64,000 bases of DNA from Lepiota brunneoincarnata (GCA_023014365.1 JAEBUN010000006.1:1612001-1676000); one strand, 5' to 3'. Positions 35,201-47,850 are shown, numbered from the stretch's first letter. The notes: generated by a model from the letters alone, not told the origin. Numbers and translations are program-made.

Positions 35201-36697
35201 AGGAGGGTCCGATGTTCGATTTCGATGATCCGCGTAATAGTCGTGCAGATTGAGGACAAATGTTCGAGCCTTAACGCTACCCTTCCAACCCATCTCCTTC
35301 CAGAGCTTGCGTAGATCCTTCATACTTCAGTTAGCACGCTTAGGTAGAATAAATAGGATGTGTCAAAACGTACTGGATCGTTAATGCGATCATGAGCCCC
35401 AGCCAAAAGTACATTGATGATGTGGTCCGATTCTTGTCGTAAGGTCTCGCTCAGTTGTTTGTTCTGCATATCGAGCTTGCGTTCAAAGAGCACCATATTT
35501 CGGCTGAATGCTTCATCAATGTCCTCCTGGACTTCCTTCATAAGCCGTTTCCGAATCTCAGGAAGGTTATTCGACCGTCGACCAGATCCTCCTCTGTTCG
35601 TAATCCGTGACAATGAATCGCCACTCCTAGCAACCAACTCCTCAAGGTATTCATCATTGCTGATACAGGCCTTTCACCCCTCCACGCTCCTCGATGAACT
35701 TTTGGACGTCACGTTCGCGAGGTGTGTCGAACTTGCGAAAGAGCATGAGCATATCCAGCTTTGTGTCGATTTTCTTCAACATTTGTTCCTGGTCATCAAG
35801 CTTTTCGTTTGCAGCATCAACACCGATCGTGGTGTGAAGTGAGAGTGCAAGCTCCAGCGTCGACTTGTGTTCTGTAAATCGTTGCGCGAATTCGGCGAGT
35901 CTGGACTCGTAGACGCTAGACTTGACGGTCCTAGGCTGTTAAAAAATGTAATAAGGCCCGGAGTCATGCTGGTCGAGCGGAGCGAACTCACCTAGGAAGC
36001 CTTTCTTCAGATATGCATCGCAAGCAGACCCACAAGTTTTGATATCCGACGCTACATCAAGCATAAAATTCTTGAGGCGGTCTGCTATGTTGAGACCATC
36101 TCTGGCCTTTTCCTGAGCATTACGAATATGGCGAAGCCTGGTAGAGGTCGGCTTAAACCAAGGAAAGAAGTCTTAATGCCGAGGAAACGTACTCGAAGAA
36201 AACGATCATAAGCTCCTGCATCTGAACCTTGACAGCCAAAACCTTGCGGTCGTTATCCCTTCTCGTGAAATCCATCGTTACAACGAGTGCAAAGGCCCCG
36301 ACCGCCACTGAACGAGAGGTCGTGTCAGCTTCATCTTGAGCACCGAACGTGGTGAACAACTTACCGCCAATGAAAGGATGCACATGTCCTAAGGCCTGCA
36401 AGCCCTTGATGAGTGTTTTTGAAGTGTCGGTAAAATTGTTGATCGAATCGTCAATGTTTTTAAAGTCCACATCGTCATTCCCAGTCTTTGATCGCCCACC
36501 AAGTATATCACCATTTTGAGCTACAAAGTCGTTGACGGCTTTGAGCGGGTTGTTTGACTCTCCTGCAAAACTTCGAGCTAATCCGAAGACGGGTGTCAGT
36601 TGGGACGAATCCTGATATGAACAGGCACACACGCGAGAGGGACCGACTTACCTATTGCACCAGGATCCTTGTGGACCTGCCAACGAAAGTCCTTCAT
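32285..36697 (-). CDS. Large EF-hand and ZZ zinc-finger protein
   Basis: Cytosolic or nuclear scaffold-type protein of about 1,200-1,300 residues known from Agaricomycete genomes; function not established. Start MKDFRWQVHKDPGAIARSFA is split by an intron at 36,654; a further 5' exon is possible. A helical N-terminal part follows (TRRDNDRKVLAVKVQMQELM; LEKIDTKLDML-like helices near 35,750), then LMKEVQEDIDEAFSRNMVLF. The EF-hand loop DDDGTGFISIKE is at about 35,020-35,058. After a middle region (SKIYGLVRSMFEMLEYILPS) and a beta-rich domain (HPLEGTWTGHNSLVEGEDTI) come ZZ-type fingers: CDWCERR..CITC..DLCATC (33,000-33,140) and CACCAKNVVPPCWACVMC (near 32,790), and a C-terminal coiled coil (ERLNALEQRLIILEHKVAEG). 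Introns are short. The last exon is also found as dead fragments at 26.4 and 47.4 kb. Confidence 0.8.
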
Positions 36698-38109
36698 GGG
36701 ACCACGCTGTCTGAAAAGCCGATTGCAAGAGGTGCTCCTCATCTACCAGCCTATTCAACTTTCCAAATCCTCCCTCTTCGTCAACGTCGCGTATGCTATC
36801 TCGGTAGCTTGGCATTTTTGTTGAGGTCCTCTTGGCACCTTAGTATACGCGGCGGCAATGACAAAACGTGCAAGTACCTCTTTTTAAAAGGACATCCGGA
36901 AATCTCGTTATCACGAGTGGAGTGGGGCGAGAGGAAGCAGGAAAAGCACCGAATTTCATACTTTACAGGATAAGCATCATGTTGCAGGGGTGTGGGTGAG
37001 AGTGATCTGGTGATCCTTCGGCGCTCAAAGTCAACGCTTTTGACATGATTCAATCATTGACACCAAGTGATTGTTGAACGTTGAATATTGATTAGCGACC
37101 TTTTTTCGACAGCGGACCTTGTAGACGAGTCGTGTAACGACGCCCTCTCCTAGGCGTTACAGTTGTTGTCGCAGCAGGCAGGGTTTAGCTAAGTCAGAAG
37201 CAGTTTTCTTGTGCCCTGACCGCTGGACCTGACAGGAATCCGTTGGCCGTGATGACTAATTATAGCCGAAACACACGGAAAGTCGAAGTCTTCCTTTTAT
37301 GGGCATTGTTGCCCAGGCAACCGGAGAGGACGATTGGCATGATTTTCCTCATTTTCTCGGCTCACGCCTTCTAATGCGCAGTTCAGGCTGAGCTTTGTAC
37401 GCATAACGTTCTGGTCTCACGCCGCGAGGAGGAGGGACAATAAGAGCCCCATCCATCCTTCTAATGTCGTGTTCTCTATACAAATTCTCCTATCATTGAT
37501 CATCTTGATGTAAGCTGGTCTTCTTTTATGTCGAGCGGTACATGGATCATGGGAGTCATGGTATGGTGGCAATAAATTAGTTATGCTGTGCGTTTTACTG
37601 GCAGGCTTCTACCAGTTATTGTTAGCAATCAATCACCACATTTTCCTACAAGCCCCGGTCAGCATGCGCTAACAGCCTAAGGTGGGAGCAATGAGGACGT
37701 CGGGATCATGATCATCACAAACCACACCAACAATGTGTAGAACCCCTCAACGTCAGACTGAGAGAAATTAAATTTAGAGCGAAGGTATCATCAGTCTTCC
37801 TCTCGCGTAAAAAAGGACTCAGACAACACCATTGCGAAACCCACCGTTGCTGATATATCCTCGCTCGAGGTCAGCGAACTTTATCACGGATCGGTACCAG
37901 CACTATATCAATCCCCAAGTCCCAACATAACTAGCGAATACAGCCTCGGAGGGAACGAGGTTGATTGCAGGTTACGCCTTTAATAATAAATGTTCTTTGA
38001 TGTGAGTTGTACACGTCTCTGATAGCAAACCCGACACTGCAAGCGATATACTATGGTAGGAGGGGCAACAGGGCGATGCTGGAAACCCGCTGCCTGAAAC
38101 CCGTTCACA
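36698..38109. other. Gene-free stretch
   Basis: Holds the 5' flank of the EF-hand/ZZ gene; a possible extra upstream reading starting MPSYRDSIRDVDEEGGFGKL lies at about 36,815 but is in another frame. The rest, to 38.1 kb, shows nothing I can support. Confidence 0.4.
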
Positions 38110-38510
38110 TGAAAAGGGTGGAACGTCCTCTAGAAAATTGGGAGTACTCATATGTAAGTCAATCATGGCATCACCGCCGGCATCGCTTCGAGAGCTAGGG
38201 ATTGCCACGGTGTATGTAACTTGCTTGAGGTTGACGGAGTGTCTTTCCTACAGTAAATGCTTATGGGACCAAGGAGCACAACGCCAACCCAGCGCCTTTG
38301 GTTGAACCGCGAAATATGTAAATGTATGTACTCGCCCTGAGACCGAAGGCCAGCTCCCTACTGCCCGCCGATCACGCATTAATGGATAGCCAGCGGTCGG
38401 GCAGGTAGCAGACCTCGTATTCGTGCAGCCCGAGTTCTAACTTCCCGAGTCATCAACGGGGCAGTCTTTTCTAGCCGTACTTTAATCTAGGGATTCCACG
38501 GGCCAGCTCA
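38110..38510. repeat. Array-flanking repeat F, copy 1
   Basis: Related in the same orientation to 59210-59980. Shared in order: cgagagctaggg, aacttgcttga, accaa.gagca.aa, gcagcccgagtt, cccgagtca and tagggattcc.c. The two copies bracket the DUF6533 array. No gene is recognised in either copy. Confidence 0.6.
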
Positions 38511-39040
38511 GGTCATCGTCATCACAGCCCACTGTCCCTGTAACCTTTCCGTCTCCCACGGCCCCTCCTTATTCAACAATGCCATATCTAAATCACGGCT
38601 GAGCGTGAATAACCGCAAAACCTGTTTTATCTAATGCTGAGTGGTTAGCCATAAATACATCTACCGTGACGTGGGAACAACGTCCGAAATGCTAAGTAAC
38701 GAGTAATCAAGTCAGGGCAAAAACCTGAATGCCCCCGAAGCGCACTGCGCAGGAATAATGAGTATGGGGTACAGTGGATAAAAAGACAATGCAAGTGCAT
38801 TGGAAAGCGGTAAACGCTATATAGTGCACATTATGTTGGAGCATGCCTAAAGTCCACGAAGCAAAGGCGTACTTCTGGGATCTTACTAGCAAGCCATTCG
38901 TACTGTATTGAATGTAGGAGGCATAGTATAGGGAGAAACAGAAGGAGTAAAAAAAAAAAACCCCCTCGTGAGAATGGGTCGTCGTAACTCTTCTAGTTAC
39001 TCTCCAATGTCACAAGAGGCCATACCACCACATATCCCTA

Positions 39041-40672
39041 TCACTCACCTTCCAAATGAGAATGATACTGATGCCATTGTACTGTATTCGCATGTTGACG
39101 AAGGTTCAGAACCACCCGACAGGCCAAGACCGAATGGATCGCTCCCTCCATCCTAGAGTTTTTTCATGAACCAGGCAGCTCTCTTACTGCGAGGAATATA
39201 GAACGCACAACACTAGAAGTAGATAACGCTCCTGCGTAACCAATGTAACCATACTGGTTGGCTCGTGACTGGGCGACGTCGTGAAAAGCTCAGCTTACCT
39301 GTCGAATAAATATAATCAAGGTGTTGATTAAGGAGAGGCCTTCAGGGGATGAGCTCGAGGACCCATCATCAGGGGGAAACGCCGCACGGACAGAACATGT
39401 AGAAATAGTAAATGATGCCTGCTGAGAGTTAGATAGACAGTGCACGCTCAATGCACGAGTTACAGCACGCACCATCACCATAAACAATCCGAGAAAGTTG
39501 TGAACCACTTCCCATTTTGACTAAATCCAACCTGGAATGAGTCGCAAGCATACAAGGAAGTAATCACCAGCATTTACAGGTCGATATTGCTCGGATTGCC
39601 ATCAGAATGAGGTTTACTGTGGTAGTAGTATCACTGAGCCATCATGAAACGGACACAAGTAAATGTAGGGTCATCACCTGTATCAAATACCAGGAACAAA
39701 AGATAGGTTGCAGCTGGGAGGGGACTTTTACTTTCAGCCATACACCCAATACCCAGGCCGGGAATGTGAGATAGTCTGTCTGCGTGCGAAGGTCCACATT
39801 CTTATCGGACAAAAAAACAGGAAAGAAAGAAATCCTTACGGGATACCATTGTCTTCAGCCAGATGCTCACCAGAAGCGGATCCTATTATCCACGCCAAGA
39901 AAGAGAATGAGAAAAGCCAATAACCCAATCTCTTGTCCCTCCCCCAAACAGACCATGTCCTGATAGTCAAGATCACTGCAGCGCAAGCGGTGAGAGTCAA
40001 TCGCAGGTACTAGCACGGATCGGGCAGCGCCTCACACCACGTACATTCAGTAAAACTGGAACTGATGACCAGCATTGCTGTTAAACTTCATTGGCAACCT
40101 TGTTGACTGTGTTGCAGCTTTGACACACTCACAAGTTGAAGAGTTATATAATCCTTCACAAATGCCAACTTGTCCAACTGCCCGAGTACCAAGCTGATCT
40201 AGAAGAGCGTGCAATGTTGACAAAACTGGTCGAGTGAACCTGTGATGAACTCACGATAAAGCACCGTCGGAAGGTAAATGAATGGAATATATCGCGACAA
40301 GAGGAAAAGGACTTTCATCAGGTTCCAGGGAGAGGTCCAGACGAGGGAGACTTCCAAGTCTAGCGTCAGAAGCCAATCAAAGACCTGGTTCACGAACATT
40401 AATGTCAGGGGGCAAGTGTCCCGATTGCGTGCATTGCTCACCACCACAACTGAACTCGCAACTTCATTTTGTGAGAATAGAGATTGACGTGTGAGCCTTG
40501 CGAGTGACTGGACTAATACTACTGCCAACTTACTAGCGAAATCCTGTATGTTGTCGGTTATTAAGAATCCTCACGGCATAAATTACGGAGTAGGCCATGG
40601 TGGACGTACGGTTATCTGTCGCCGCGTCTGAGCTCCAGTAACAAACGTGGAGAGTTGCGTAGTGATTGACAT
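39041..40672 (-). pseudogene. DUF6533 membrane protein, array copy A (frameshifted)
   Basis: Exon 1 encodes MSITTQLSTFVTGAQTRRQI, a later exon NEVASSVVV spliced to VFDWLLTLDLEVSLVW and NLMKVLFLLSRYIPFIYLPT, which is the DUF6533 core. DQLGTRAVGQVGICEGLYNS follows, then AAVILTIRTWSVW and the C-terminal IHSVLACRVVLNLRQHANTV. Several membrane helices are expected; the function of the family is unknown. Near 39,865 one extra base relative to copies C-E changes IGIWLK-type sequence into another frame, so this copy is probably broken. The end chosen is the first stop after the conserved C-terminus. Confidence 0.65.
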
Positions 40673-41439
40673 GGCTCCGAATGTCCCACAGCAACTCCTG
40701 TGTGCTTTATGGCCGCGGTCCAAGGGCTTATGGAAATGATTCGTGAGGTGAGCTGCCAACTAGGTCTAGTCTGAGAAGGGCACATATGGTGCGAATCGGA
40801 AGAAGTGCGATTCAACTTATCTGGGACATAGGGGCACCTTCGATATGACTCCCGATCAGCAAGGCTCGTGGTCAGTAGTCCAATACCTCACAGCATCGGA
40901 AGCTCGTAGCCGCTTTAAAACCAACACCACCGATCTAGACCACAGTGAAGAACAGACTTCGAGAACAACCCCAGTCCTTCCTTCTGCACTAGTGATCAGT
41001 TCTACTTAGGATCATGTTTCGTCTTTGTCCGATACTTACATCAATAACATATCAATAGTTCAATCATCGAAGCTCGAAGCCTCAGAGGAGATTATTAAGA
41101 TGGTGCATTACGGGTGACGTTTTGGGTGAGCCATACTTCACCAGCCTTATCTAATCGATGAAGTGGTCTTGACCGGTCTACGTAGTGAAGTGCTTGAGTC
41201 TCGATTCCTATATTACGGTGGGTGGAGTTGATTAGATAAGAGACTCGCAACCGTTCACGCTCAGTCATAATTTGGATATCATGCCTCCAAACAAGGAGGG
41301 ACCGTCAAAGATAAGGAACAAAGTCGACCCAGTGATATATCATTGTGAATGGTTTGTAACAAGCATCCTTTCATTTCAGCCAGAACACAGTAAAGCTCAT
41401 AAATCCGTCACAAAGCTCCCTTTGTTTTCTGCTATAACC
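40673..41439. other. Gene-free stretch
   Basis: Intergenic sequence of the DUF6533 array, upstream of copy A. No supported gene. Confidence 0.4.
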
Positions 41440-41570
41440 CCGGGACTGGTGTGTCGAATACACCACAAAGGATTCCCTCTCACTGTATTCTTATGGTTAC
41501 AAACTGCCCGGCGGCACCCCATCAATCCATGTCTCAGTCAGCACTCCGCCCCGAGTACTTCAACACCCGC
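41440..41570. repeat. Array repeat Q, inverted copy
   Basis: Matches the reverse complement of about 46,440-46,590 (caccacaa.g.att.ccctc; ttcttatg.ta.caaactg; caccccatcaa.c.at). A further diverged member of this repeat family is at 57680-57830. Non-coding as far as can be seen. Confidence 0.5.
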
Positions 41571-41645
41571 AGAAGCACGGATCATGTGCATCACCATGTA
41601 TGTATGTACATACATTCCGTATCCGAACGTATACCTAGAGTTCTG

Positions 41646-42715
41646 CACTGGCCATCAGCAAGATGGCTAAGACCTTAGGCTCGACAATCTTGTTAGCTAG
41701 GTGCAGCCCCATGGCAGCACAGCCGAGCTAGCTAGGCCCTATTTCTTGCTTCCCAAGTGCTGTCATTGGATCCACGGCAGCAATGGCGGGACTCGTGTCC
41801 CGGTCCCGCAACCCCGGGTGAAGGCGCTCATCATTTCGGCACTGAGCCCTGCCAGAGGAGTTGGGGGGACTTATGCGGGTTTCGCCCTTGCGAAGGAGCT
41901 CGTGAGAGGGTTTTAACCGCTGCCCTAACCCGCCTTGGTCCATGTAGCGACAGAACTAGACTACCTAACTTAGGGTGGCTGTGGGGGAGTATAAATCAAT
42001 ATATTAGTTGACCTGCCGGGGTGCCTCCGGGACCCCGTACAGGTAAGGTAGAATAGGGGGCTGGGCCCACCCACTCGGATCCCTCATGGCACGGTGCCTG
42101 ATAAGGGGACCGGCCCACTGCGTAGTCTTTTACACCACGGCTTTTCGTTCTTAGCTAGATCCTTACTTAAGAATCAGGCCGGCCATCTCCGAAGATAAGG
42201 CAGCAAGCTGCGAAAGTGCGAGGTCTTGGAATCAAACCAAGACGGAAGACCTCCGTTTGGCTAGGGTAATATATTGGGGAAAGTGTCCGTCGTAAGACGT
42301 GCCACTCGCCCTTCCTTGGCCCGCATTGCCGAAGGAAGATTTTCCAGCTGCTCAGCATTTGGCTAGGGCGAGGCAGGTAGTACACCTCCAGTCAACATCA
42401 AAAAGGGATAGTGTGGACACTCCCCTCTTGGGGGATTGGACGCACTGAGCTAGGGTTGAGCACCGTACTGGTGGCTAACGCAGAATCCCAGGTATACGTT
42501 CAGGATCGAGCGGTGTCCTGGGCGACATTCGCCACGGTGGAGCAAATTGGCAACAAAGCGCTTGAAGGCGACGACGTCATTCTCAGAGAACTCGCGGCCG
42601 TTGGGTGGCGTAGAAGCTGGGGGGGTAGAGATGATGCATCCCCTTGAAAACCCTCATGCCCTTAAGTATCTGCCGAAGGTTCTCGTTGTCGAGGTCACAA
42701 CGCTCTACCTCTACA
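41646..42715. other. Unidentified GC-richer segment truncating DUF6533 copy B
   Basis: This kilobase differs in texture from its neighbours, with local palindromes such as gcctccgggaccccg and cttggaatcaaaccaag. It ends exactly where similarity to the other DUF6533 copies begins (agaagttatataatcc at 42,721). It may be a transposon fragment or a deletion junction; I found no coding domain, target duplication or terminal repeat. Confidence 0.35.
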
Positions 42716-43255
42716 ACCTGAGAAGTTATATAATCCTTCACAAATGCCAACTTGTTTAACCATCTGAGTACCAAACTGATCTAGAAAAACGGGTGATGTT
42801 GACAGAGTGGTCGAGTGGATGAGTGATGGACTCACGGTACAGCGCCACTGGGAGATAAAGGAATGGCATGTACCGCGCGAAGAGGAAAAAGACTTTTATC
42901 CGGTCCCAGGGAGAGGCCTAGACGAACGAGACTTCCAAGTCCAGCGTCAGAAGCCAATCCAAAACCTAATCCAATGACAACGGGTGTCGAGGGACAAATA
43001 TCCCAAATGCGTGTATTGCTCATCAGGACAGCTGTACTTGCAACTTTGTTTTGTGAGGACGGAAAAGTGGGGTATGAGGCAGGCGGGCCACTGGAGAAAT
43101 GCTGCCAGCTTACCCATGAGATCCTGCGAGTAGCCTGTCGTTCACGTTAATCCACTCGGCACGAGTCTCCAAGGAAGCCACAATAGACGTGCGTTTGTCT
43201 GTCTTAATATGTGAATTCTGGTAATGAAGGTCGAGAGTTGTGCGGGAAAGTTAGT
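42716..43255 (-). pseudogene. DUF6533 array copy B, 5' half only
   Basis: Matches the first exons of the other copies: PAQLSTFITRIHILRQTN with no ATG, then LDWLLTLDLEVSFV, an in-frame TAG, ASPWDRIKVFFLFARYMPFI, and part of the next exon. Everything after that exon is missing, replaced by the 41646-42715 segment. Clearly dead. Confidence 0.7.
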
Positions 43256-43429
43256 ATGTATCGGTGATTTACGGGCTGTGCCCGGAAATCATCGAGACCG
43301 ACCGCGTGCGAAGCTGCTTGTAATTGTAGTCAAACATAATACAAACCTATAAAATAAGCTCAGAATTGGAAAGCAGGTGTCCTCGCAGCATGGAAGTTGG
43401 AACGTCAGCGGTCTTGATCTGATCGAGAA

Positions 43430-43690
43430 AATGTTTTAATGAGACTTCGATTGATCTTGGCCCGGGGTACACATACCCACTCGGAAACAGCGGTTATGTT
43501 GGGGCTCCAACGAACTTAGGATTGAGTATGTGAAGACTGAAGGGCTGAAGAGCCGCAGGCTTGTACCGTAGGCAAACAGGGTGCCATTGGAGGATGGAAG
43601 AGCGAGACGGGAGACTTGAAATTGTGGTAAAGAGGCCAAAGCCAAGTCGCACGCGCGTTGATCTCGAACCACCATCATACCCCGGCGCTA
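43430..43690 (-). repeat. Array module P, copy 1
   Basis: Minus-strand frame FQVSRLALPSSNGTLFAYG, with SPSVFTYSILSSLEPQ after it. Related sequence is present at 53850-54100 and 57030-57345, each upstream of a DUF6533 copy. It may be an exon of a second gene in the duplicated unit; the family is not recognised. Confidence 0.5.
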
Positions 43691-44213
43691 ATGTTCTCGG
43701 GGCCTCCAGCATCCTTACCGAATACTTCACATTAATCTTCTATTCCGACGCTTCTCACCGTCGGTCGCTACCCAAACACCACTCCCATATCAGGGCATCT
43801 ATGTATTAGACCTGGGCTGCCACTGTCCCCGACAGTTCGCCAACCCATCAATACTCTTGGGGCCCAAAGGCCCCTCTGTCGACTCCAACCATCCTCCGAA
43901 CTCCTCGAGAAATTGGATTAACACGTAGATCATTGCAAACTCCCTGCTGGGGATATCAATATGGGCATTAGCACGAATCATGTGCGTCGCCACGCACATT
44001 CAATAAAGGCGGTGCCTGATGGTCAGTGTTGCTCTTAAGCTTCATTGGCAACTTTGTTGACTGTGTTGCAGTCTGGCCGACTCACAAGCTGGAAAGTTTC
44101 ATACTCCTTCGCAAATGCTAATTTGTTCAACTGTCCGACTGCCAAACTGATCTGGAAGGGCATTGGCTCTCCTAGCCACTCTCCAGCCTCATACCCCCGC
44201 ATGTCCCTATCCT
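43691..44213. other. Gene-free stretch
   Basis: Between module P and DUF6533 copy C; the part from 43,980 resembles the intergenic and intron sequence of other array units (gcacgaatcatgtgcgtc..cgcac.ttca). No gene. Confidence 0.4.
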
Positions 44214-45785
44214 TCAACCTTCTGAATGAGAGTGATACTGATGCCATTGTACCGTATTCGCATGTTGACGAAGGTTCAGAATCACCCGGCAGGCCAAGAC
44301 CGAATGGATCCCTCCCTCCATCCTAGAGCTTTGCATGAGCTAGGTAGCTCTCACTTCGAGGAATACTGGAACATACAACACTAGAAGTAGATAATGCTCC
44401 TGTGTAACCACTGCTGGTTGGCTCGTCATTGGCAATGTCGTGAAAAGCTTAGCTTACCGGACGAATAAATATCATCAAGCCGTTGATTAAGGAGAGACCT
44501 TCAGGGGATAAGTTCGAAAAAACATCATCAAAAAGAAATGCCGCACGTACAGAATACGTAGAAATAGTATATGATGCCTACTGAGAGTGAGACAGTGTAC
44601 GTTCAATGCACGAGTTACAGGACGCACCATCACCATAAACAATCCAAGAAAGTCGTGAGCCACCCCCCACTTTGACTGAAGCCAACTGGATGAGTTGTAA
44701 GCATACAAGGGAGTGATCACTGGTATTTACAGGCTGATACTGCTCGGATTGTCATCAGAAGGAGGTTCACTGTAGTAGTAATATCACTGAGCTATCATCC
44801 AACGGTTACAAGGAAATGTAAGGTCTCACCTGCATCAAACACCATGAACAAAACGTAGGATGCAGCTAGGAGGGGACTTTTACTTTCAGTAATACACCCG
44901 ATACCATGACTGGGAATGTGAGATAGTCTATCTGCGAATTGTCCATATTCTTATCAGGAAAAAGCAGGAAGGAAAGCAATCCTTACGGGATACCATTGTC
45001 TTCAGCCAGATGCCCACCAAAACGGATGCTGTTATCCATGTCAAGGCAAAGAATGAGAAAAGGCAACAACCCAGTCTCTTGTTCCTCTCCCAAACAGACC
45101 ATGTCCTGATTGTCAAGATCACTGCAGCACAAATGGTGCGAGTCAATCGCGGGTACTAGCACGGATTATGCAGCACGTCACCACGCACATTCGGAAAAAC
45201 CGATACCAATGGATAGCATTGGTGTCAAACTTCGTTGGCAATTCTGTTGACTGCGTTGCAGTTTGGCAGACTCACAAGTCGAGGAGTTATATAACCCTTC
45301 ACAAATGCTAACTTGTCCAACTGTCCGAGTACCAAGCGTGCGATGTTGACAAAACCGGTCGAGTAAACGTGCGATTGGACTCATGGTACAGCCACGGTCG
45401 GAAGGTAAATGAATGGAATGTATCGTGAAAAGATGAAAAGGACTTTCATCAGGTTCCAGGGCGAGGCCCAGACGAGCGGGACTTCCAAGTCTAGCATTAG
45501 AAGCCAATCGAAGACCTGATTCACGAACACTAATGTCAAGGGGCAAGTGTCACGATTGCGTGTGCTACTTGCCAGAACCACCTGTGCTCGCGACTTCAGT
45601 TTTGTGAGAATAGAGTGACGTATAAGGCAGGCAAGTGACTGGACTAATGCTGGCAACCTACCAGCGAGACCCTATTCTCAGTCAGCCAGAGTTCTTATGG
45701 CGGCCACGGTAGACATGCTCACGGTTATCTGTCTCCATGTATGAACTCCGGCAACAAGGGTAGAAACTTGTGTAGTAGTTGACAT
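44214..45785 (-). pseudogene. DUF6533 array copy C (two frameshifts)
   Basis: Starts MSTTTQVSTLVAGVHTWRQI. The core exon VFDWLLMLDLEVPLVWASPW is intact up to IYLPTV, where one extra G (near 45,387) turns LYRE into an early stop. A further extra base near 45,598 breaks the preceding exon (QNEVAS in copy A). AAVILTIRTWSVWERNKRLG and VLVGIWLKTMVS are open. The C-terminal exon (HSVL.CRVVLN type) ends at 44,214. Probably a recent pseudogene, or a gene with base errors. Confidence 0.65.
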
Positions 45786-46399
45786 CGTTCCTTCCACTGG
45801 TTCACGGCACAAGATCTTTCGTTGGTCCCCAACACCTCCTTTTGTACTCCATGGCCACGGCACAAAGCTTCATGTGAATTGAACGACCAGATAAGTCCAG
45901 TCTAAGAAGGGAACATATGATGCGGACCGAGTCTCATCCGGGGCTTAAAGGGCCCTTCTATATAGCGCCCGGTCAACACACCCACGGGTTAAGCTCGCGC
46001 TATCGAAGTCCTCATAGTTAACATCGCCGAATCAGATTACAATTAAGCTGCAGACTTTGATGACATACCCAACCCTTCCATTTCCACCGTGTCGTACACT
46101 GTACTTTGAGTGCCCAGGAATTAGAATATATGTATGAGTGAATAGTTTTGCCCAGCATTGCTGAGCATCATGTTTCATATATACCCTGATGTATCATATC
46201 TGTGATTCAATCATAGAAGCACGGAGTCCAGGAGTAAAATGTATTCTGACCAATTGACTCGGAGTGCGGGTCGCACTTTCGGACAACCAGTACAAATATT
46301 TCCAACGGTGTCATTCAAGGTTTCTGCCCGTGTTGTATTTGTCGGATCAACTCCGCTCACGCAACGTTCGGCCTCCCGTCTCCCAGAAATCCTCGGAAG
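45786..46399. other. Gene-free stretch
   Basis: 5' flank of DUF6533 copy C. No supported gene. Confidence 0.4.
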
Positions 46400-46620
46400 T
46401 GAAAAAGGTGATATTCGAGGTTGATATTGGTTGAAAGCTCTAAATGGTTGAGAACTCTGAACGGAATTTTGACTGAGGTATAGGTTGATGGGGTGGCTCT
46501 GGAGCGGATATGAGCAGCAGACAGTTTGTTAGCATAAGAATGCGGCGAGGGGAAATTCGTTGTGGTGTATGTCTCGTAGTTGTGCTTATTATTCCATACC
46601 GTATTTTTGGTTTGAGGCCC
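46400..46620. repeat. Array repeat Q, copy 2
   Basis: Contains gctctaaatggttgagaactc, seen as gctctaaacggttaagaactc at 57,720, and the reverse complement of 41440-41570. Non-coding. Confidence 0.5.
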
Positions 46621-47079
46621 TGCGTATGGTCCTGTCCATCTCGGAAAAAATCTGAGAAGACTGTCAAGCAGGGCATGATGCCAGGAACCAAGGTTAATCG
46701 ACTGGCGGTTAATGCACTAGTCGGGTCGCAGTAGTGGAATCTTCCTTATGGAGTGACGAGGCTTACTGTGTTCTGGCGAAGATGAAAGGATTCTTGTTGC
46801 AACCGGTGCTATCTCGTTCTTCGCCTTTTACTCCAGCAAGTGATTAAGCCATAGTACAAAGGAGCCTTTGGCTGAAATGATTAGCTTCTGGAATCCATGA
46901 TATCCAATGCTATCAGAACCGTGCGCAGGGAACGGTTGTCGAACCGCAGGAGTAAAATATAAACCAGTCCTCTGATAACCTGCCCCCATCTGCCCCTACT
47001 GCCGGTTCCCCCATATCGTACACTTCACCTTCACATGAGAGATCCATATATGGTACGGCATTCATATGCTGATGGATGT

Positions 47080-47355
47080 CGAGGAGCTCATCAAATAGCA
47101 TGAACTCCAGGTAGGCTAGAGTTGAGATGCGACTTCAACTGTCAACTATGCACTGAATACCCGGGCTGATATGGGAAATGGGCTATCCACGAACGTTCAT
47201 ATTCTTATTAAGAAAAACAGGAAGGAGAGCGATCCTTACGAACTGTCACTGTCTTTGCCCAGATGCCCACCAGAACAGATAATGATATTTACGTCAAGGC
47301 AAAGAATGAGAAAAGGCAATATCTTTTGTTCCCTCACCAACACCGACCATGTCCT
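47080..47355 (-). pseudogene. DUF6533 exon fragment
   Basis: Closest to 52,075-52,340 of copy D: catgaactccaggtaggcta and cagatgcccaccagaacaga are shared. On the minus strand it keeps IRTWSV and the SVLVGIWAKT-type helix, but with stops. It breaks off at about 47,356, inside the string for RTWSV, and is joined there to an EF/ZZ gene fragment. Confidence 0.7.
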
Positions 47356-47356
47356 G

Positions 47357-47850
47357 ATTCGGGACACCTCTCTCTCAGCACTTGAGCAATAACTCATTAT
47401 TCTTGGACACAGATTTGCTGAACGGTTCGTTGCTGTTGATGCTAATTTCGAAAATTGGATTGCAGTGCTTGAGGTGCGTGTGGAGCACCGGCTGTGCAAG
47501 CTGGATATGTATACAGAGGAACGATTTAATACATTAGAAGCTCCTTTGAGTCAGATTGAGGTTCAGACTGTGGCTCTTCCAGCGATCTATGGGCGGGTTG
47601 TGAGAGATACAGTGAGGGATAGTTTGCATGGGATGAGATGATGGCTTTGCTATTCCGTCACACTTGGACATGATTGTTACTATTCGATTTTGTTTGCATC
47701 ATGCAATAACTACGTATAGCCTATTAGCATCACCATACTCAAGTAGAGTCCTCGCTGAGCTGTCCTGAGCCAAATTCCTTTCTATATTCCACACATTTTT
47801 CTCTGCGATCACACAATATCCACTGACGATGGGGGCCGAGAAGAGAGGAG
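47357..47850 (+). pseudogene. EF-hand/ZZ gene C-terminal fragment 2
   Basis: Reads RDTSLSALEQ, an in-frame TAA, LIILGHRFAERFVAVDANFE, VRVEHRLCKLDMYTEERFNT and the complete end ALPAIYGRVVRDTVRDSLHG-M-R-stop (stop near 47,641), as in the last exon of 32285-36697, followed by the same 3' flank (tattccacacatttttctctgcgatcac). About 33 bp between RDTSLS and ALEQ are deleted. Same relative position to its membrane-protein gene as fragment 1, in mirror orientation. Confidence 0.75.

Noticed and set aside
38968..39156. Plus-strand frame DTDAIVLYSHVDEG repeated near 39.1, 44.3 and 51.5 kb
   Set aside because: It is the antisense shadow of the conserved DUF6533 C-terminal exon (HSVLACRVVLN), which is coded on the minus strand.
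41701..42647. Short plus-strand frames in the unidentified segment, first suspected to be transposon proteins
   Set aside because: No reverse transcriptase, transposase, gag or integrase motif could be seen, and frames are short.
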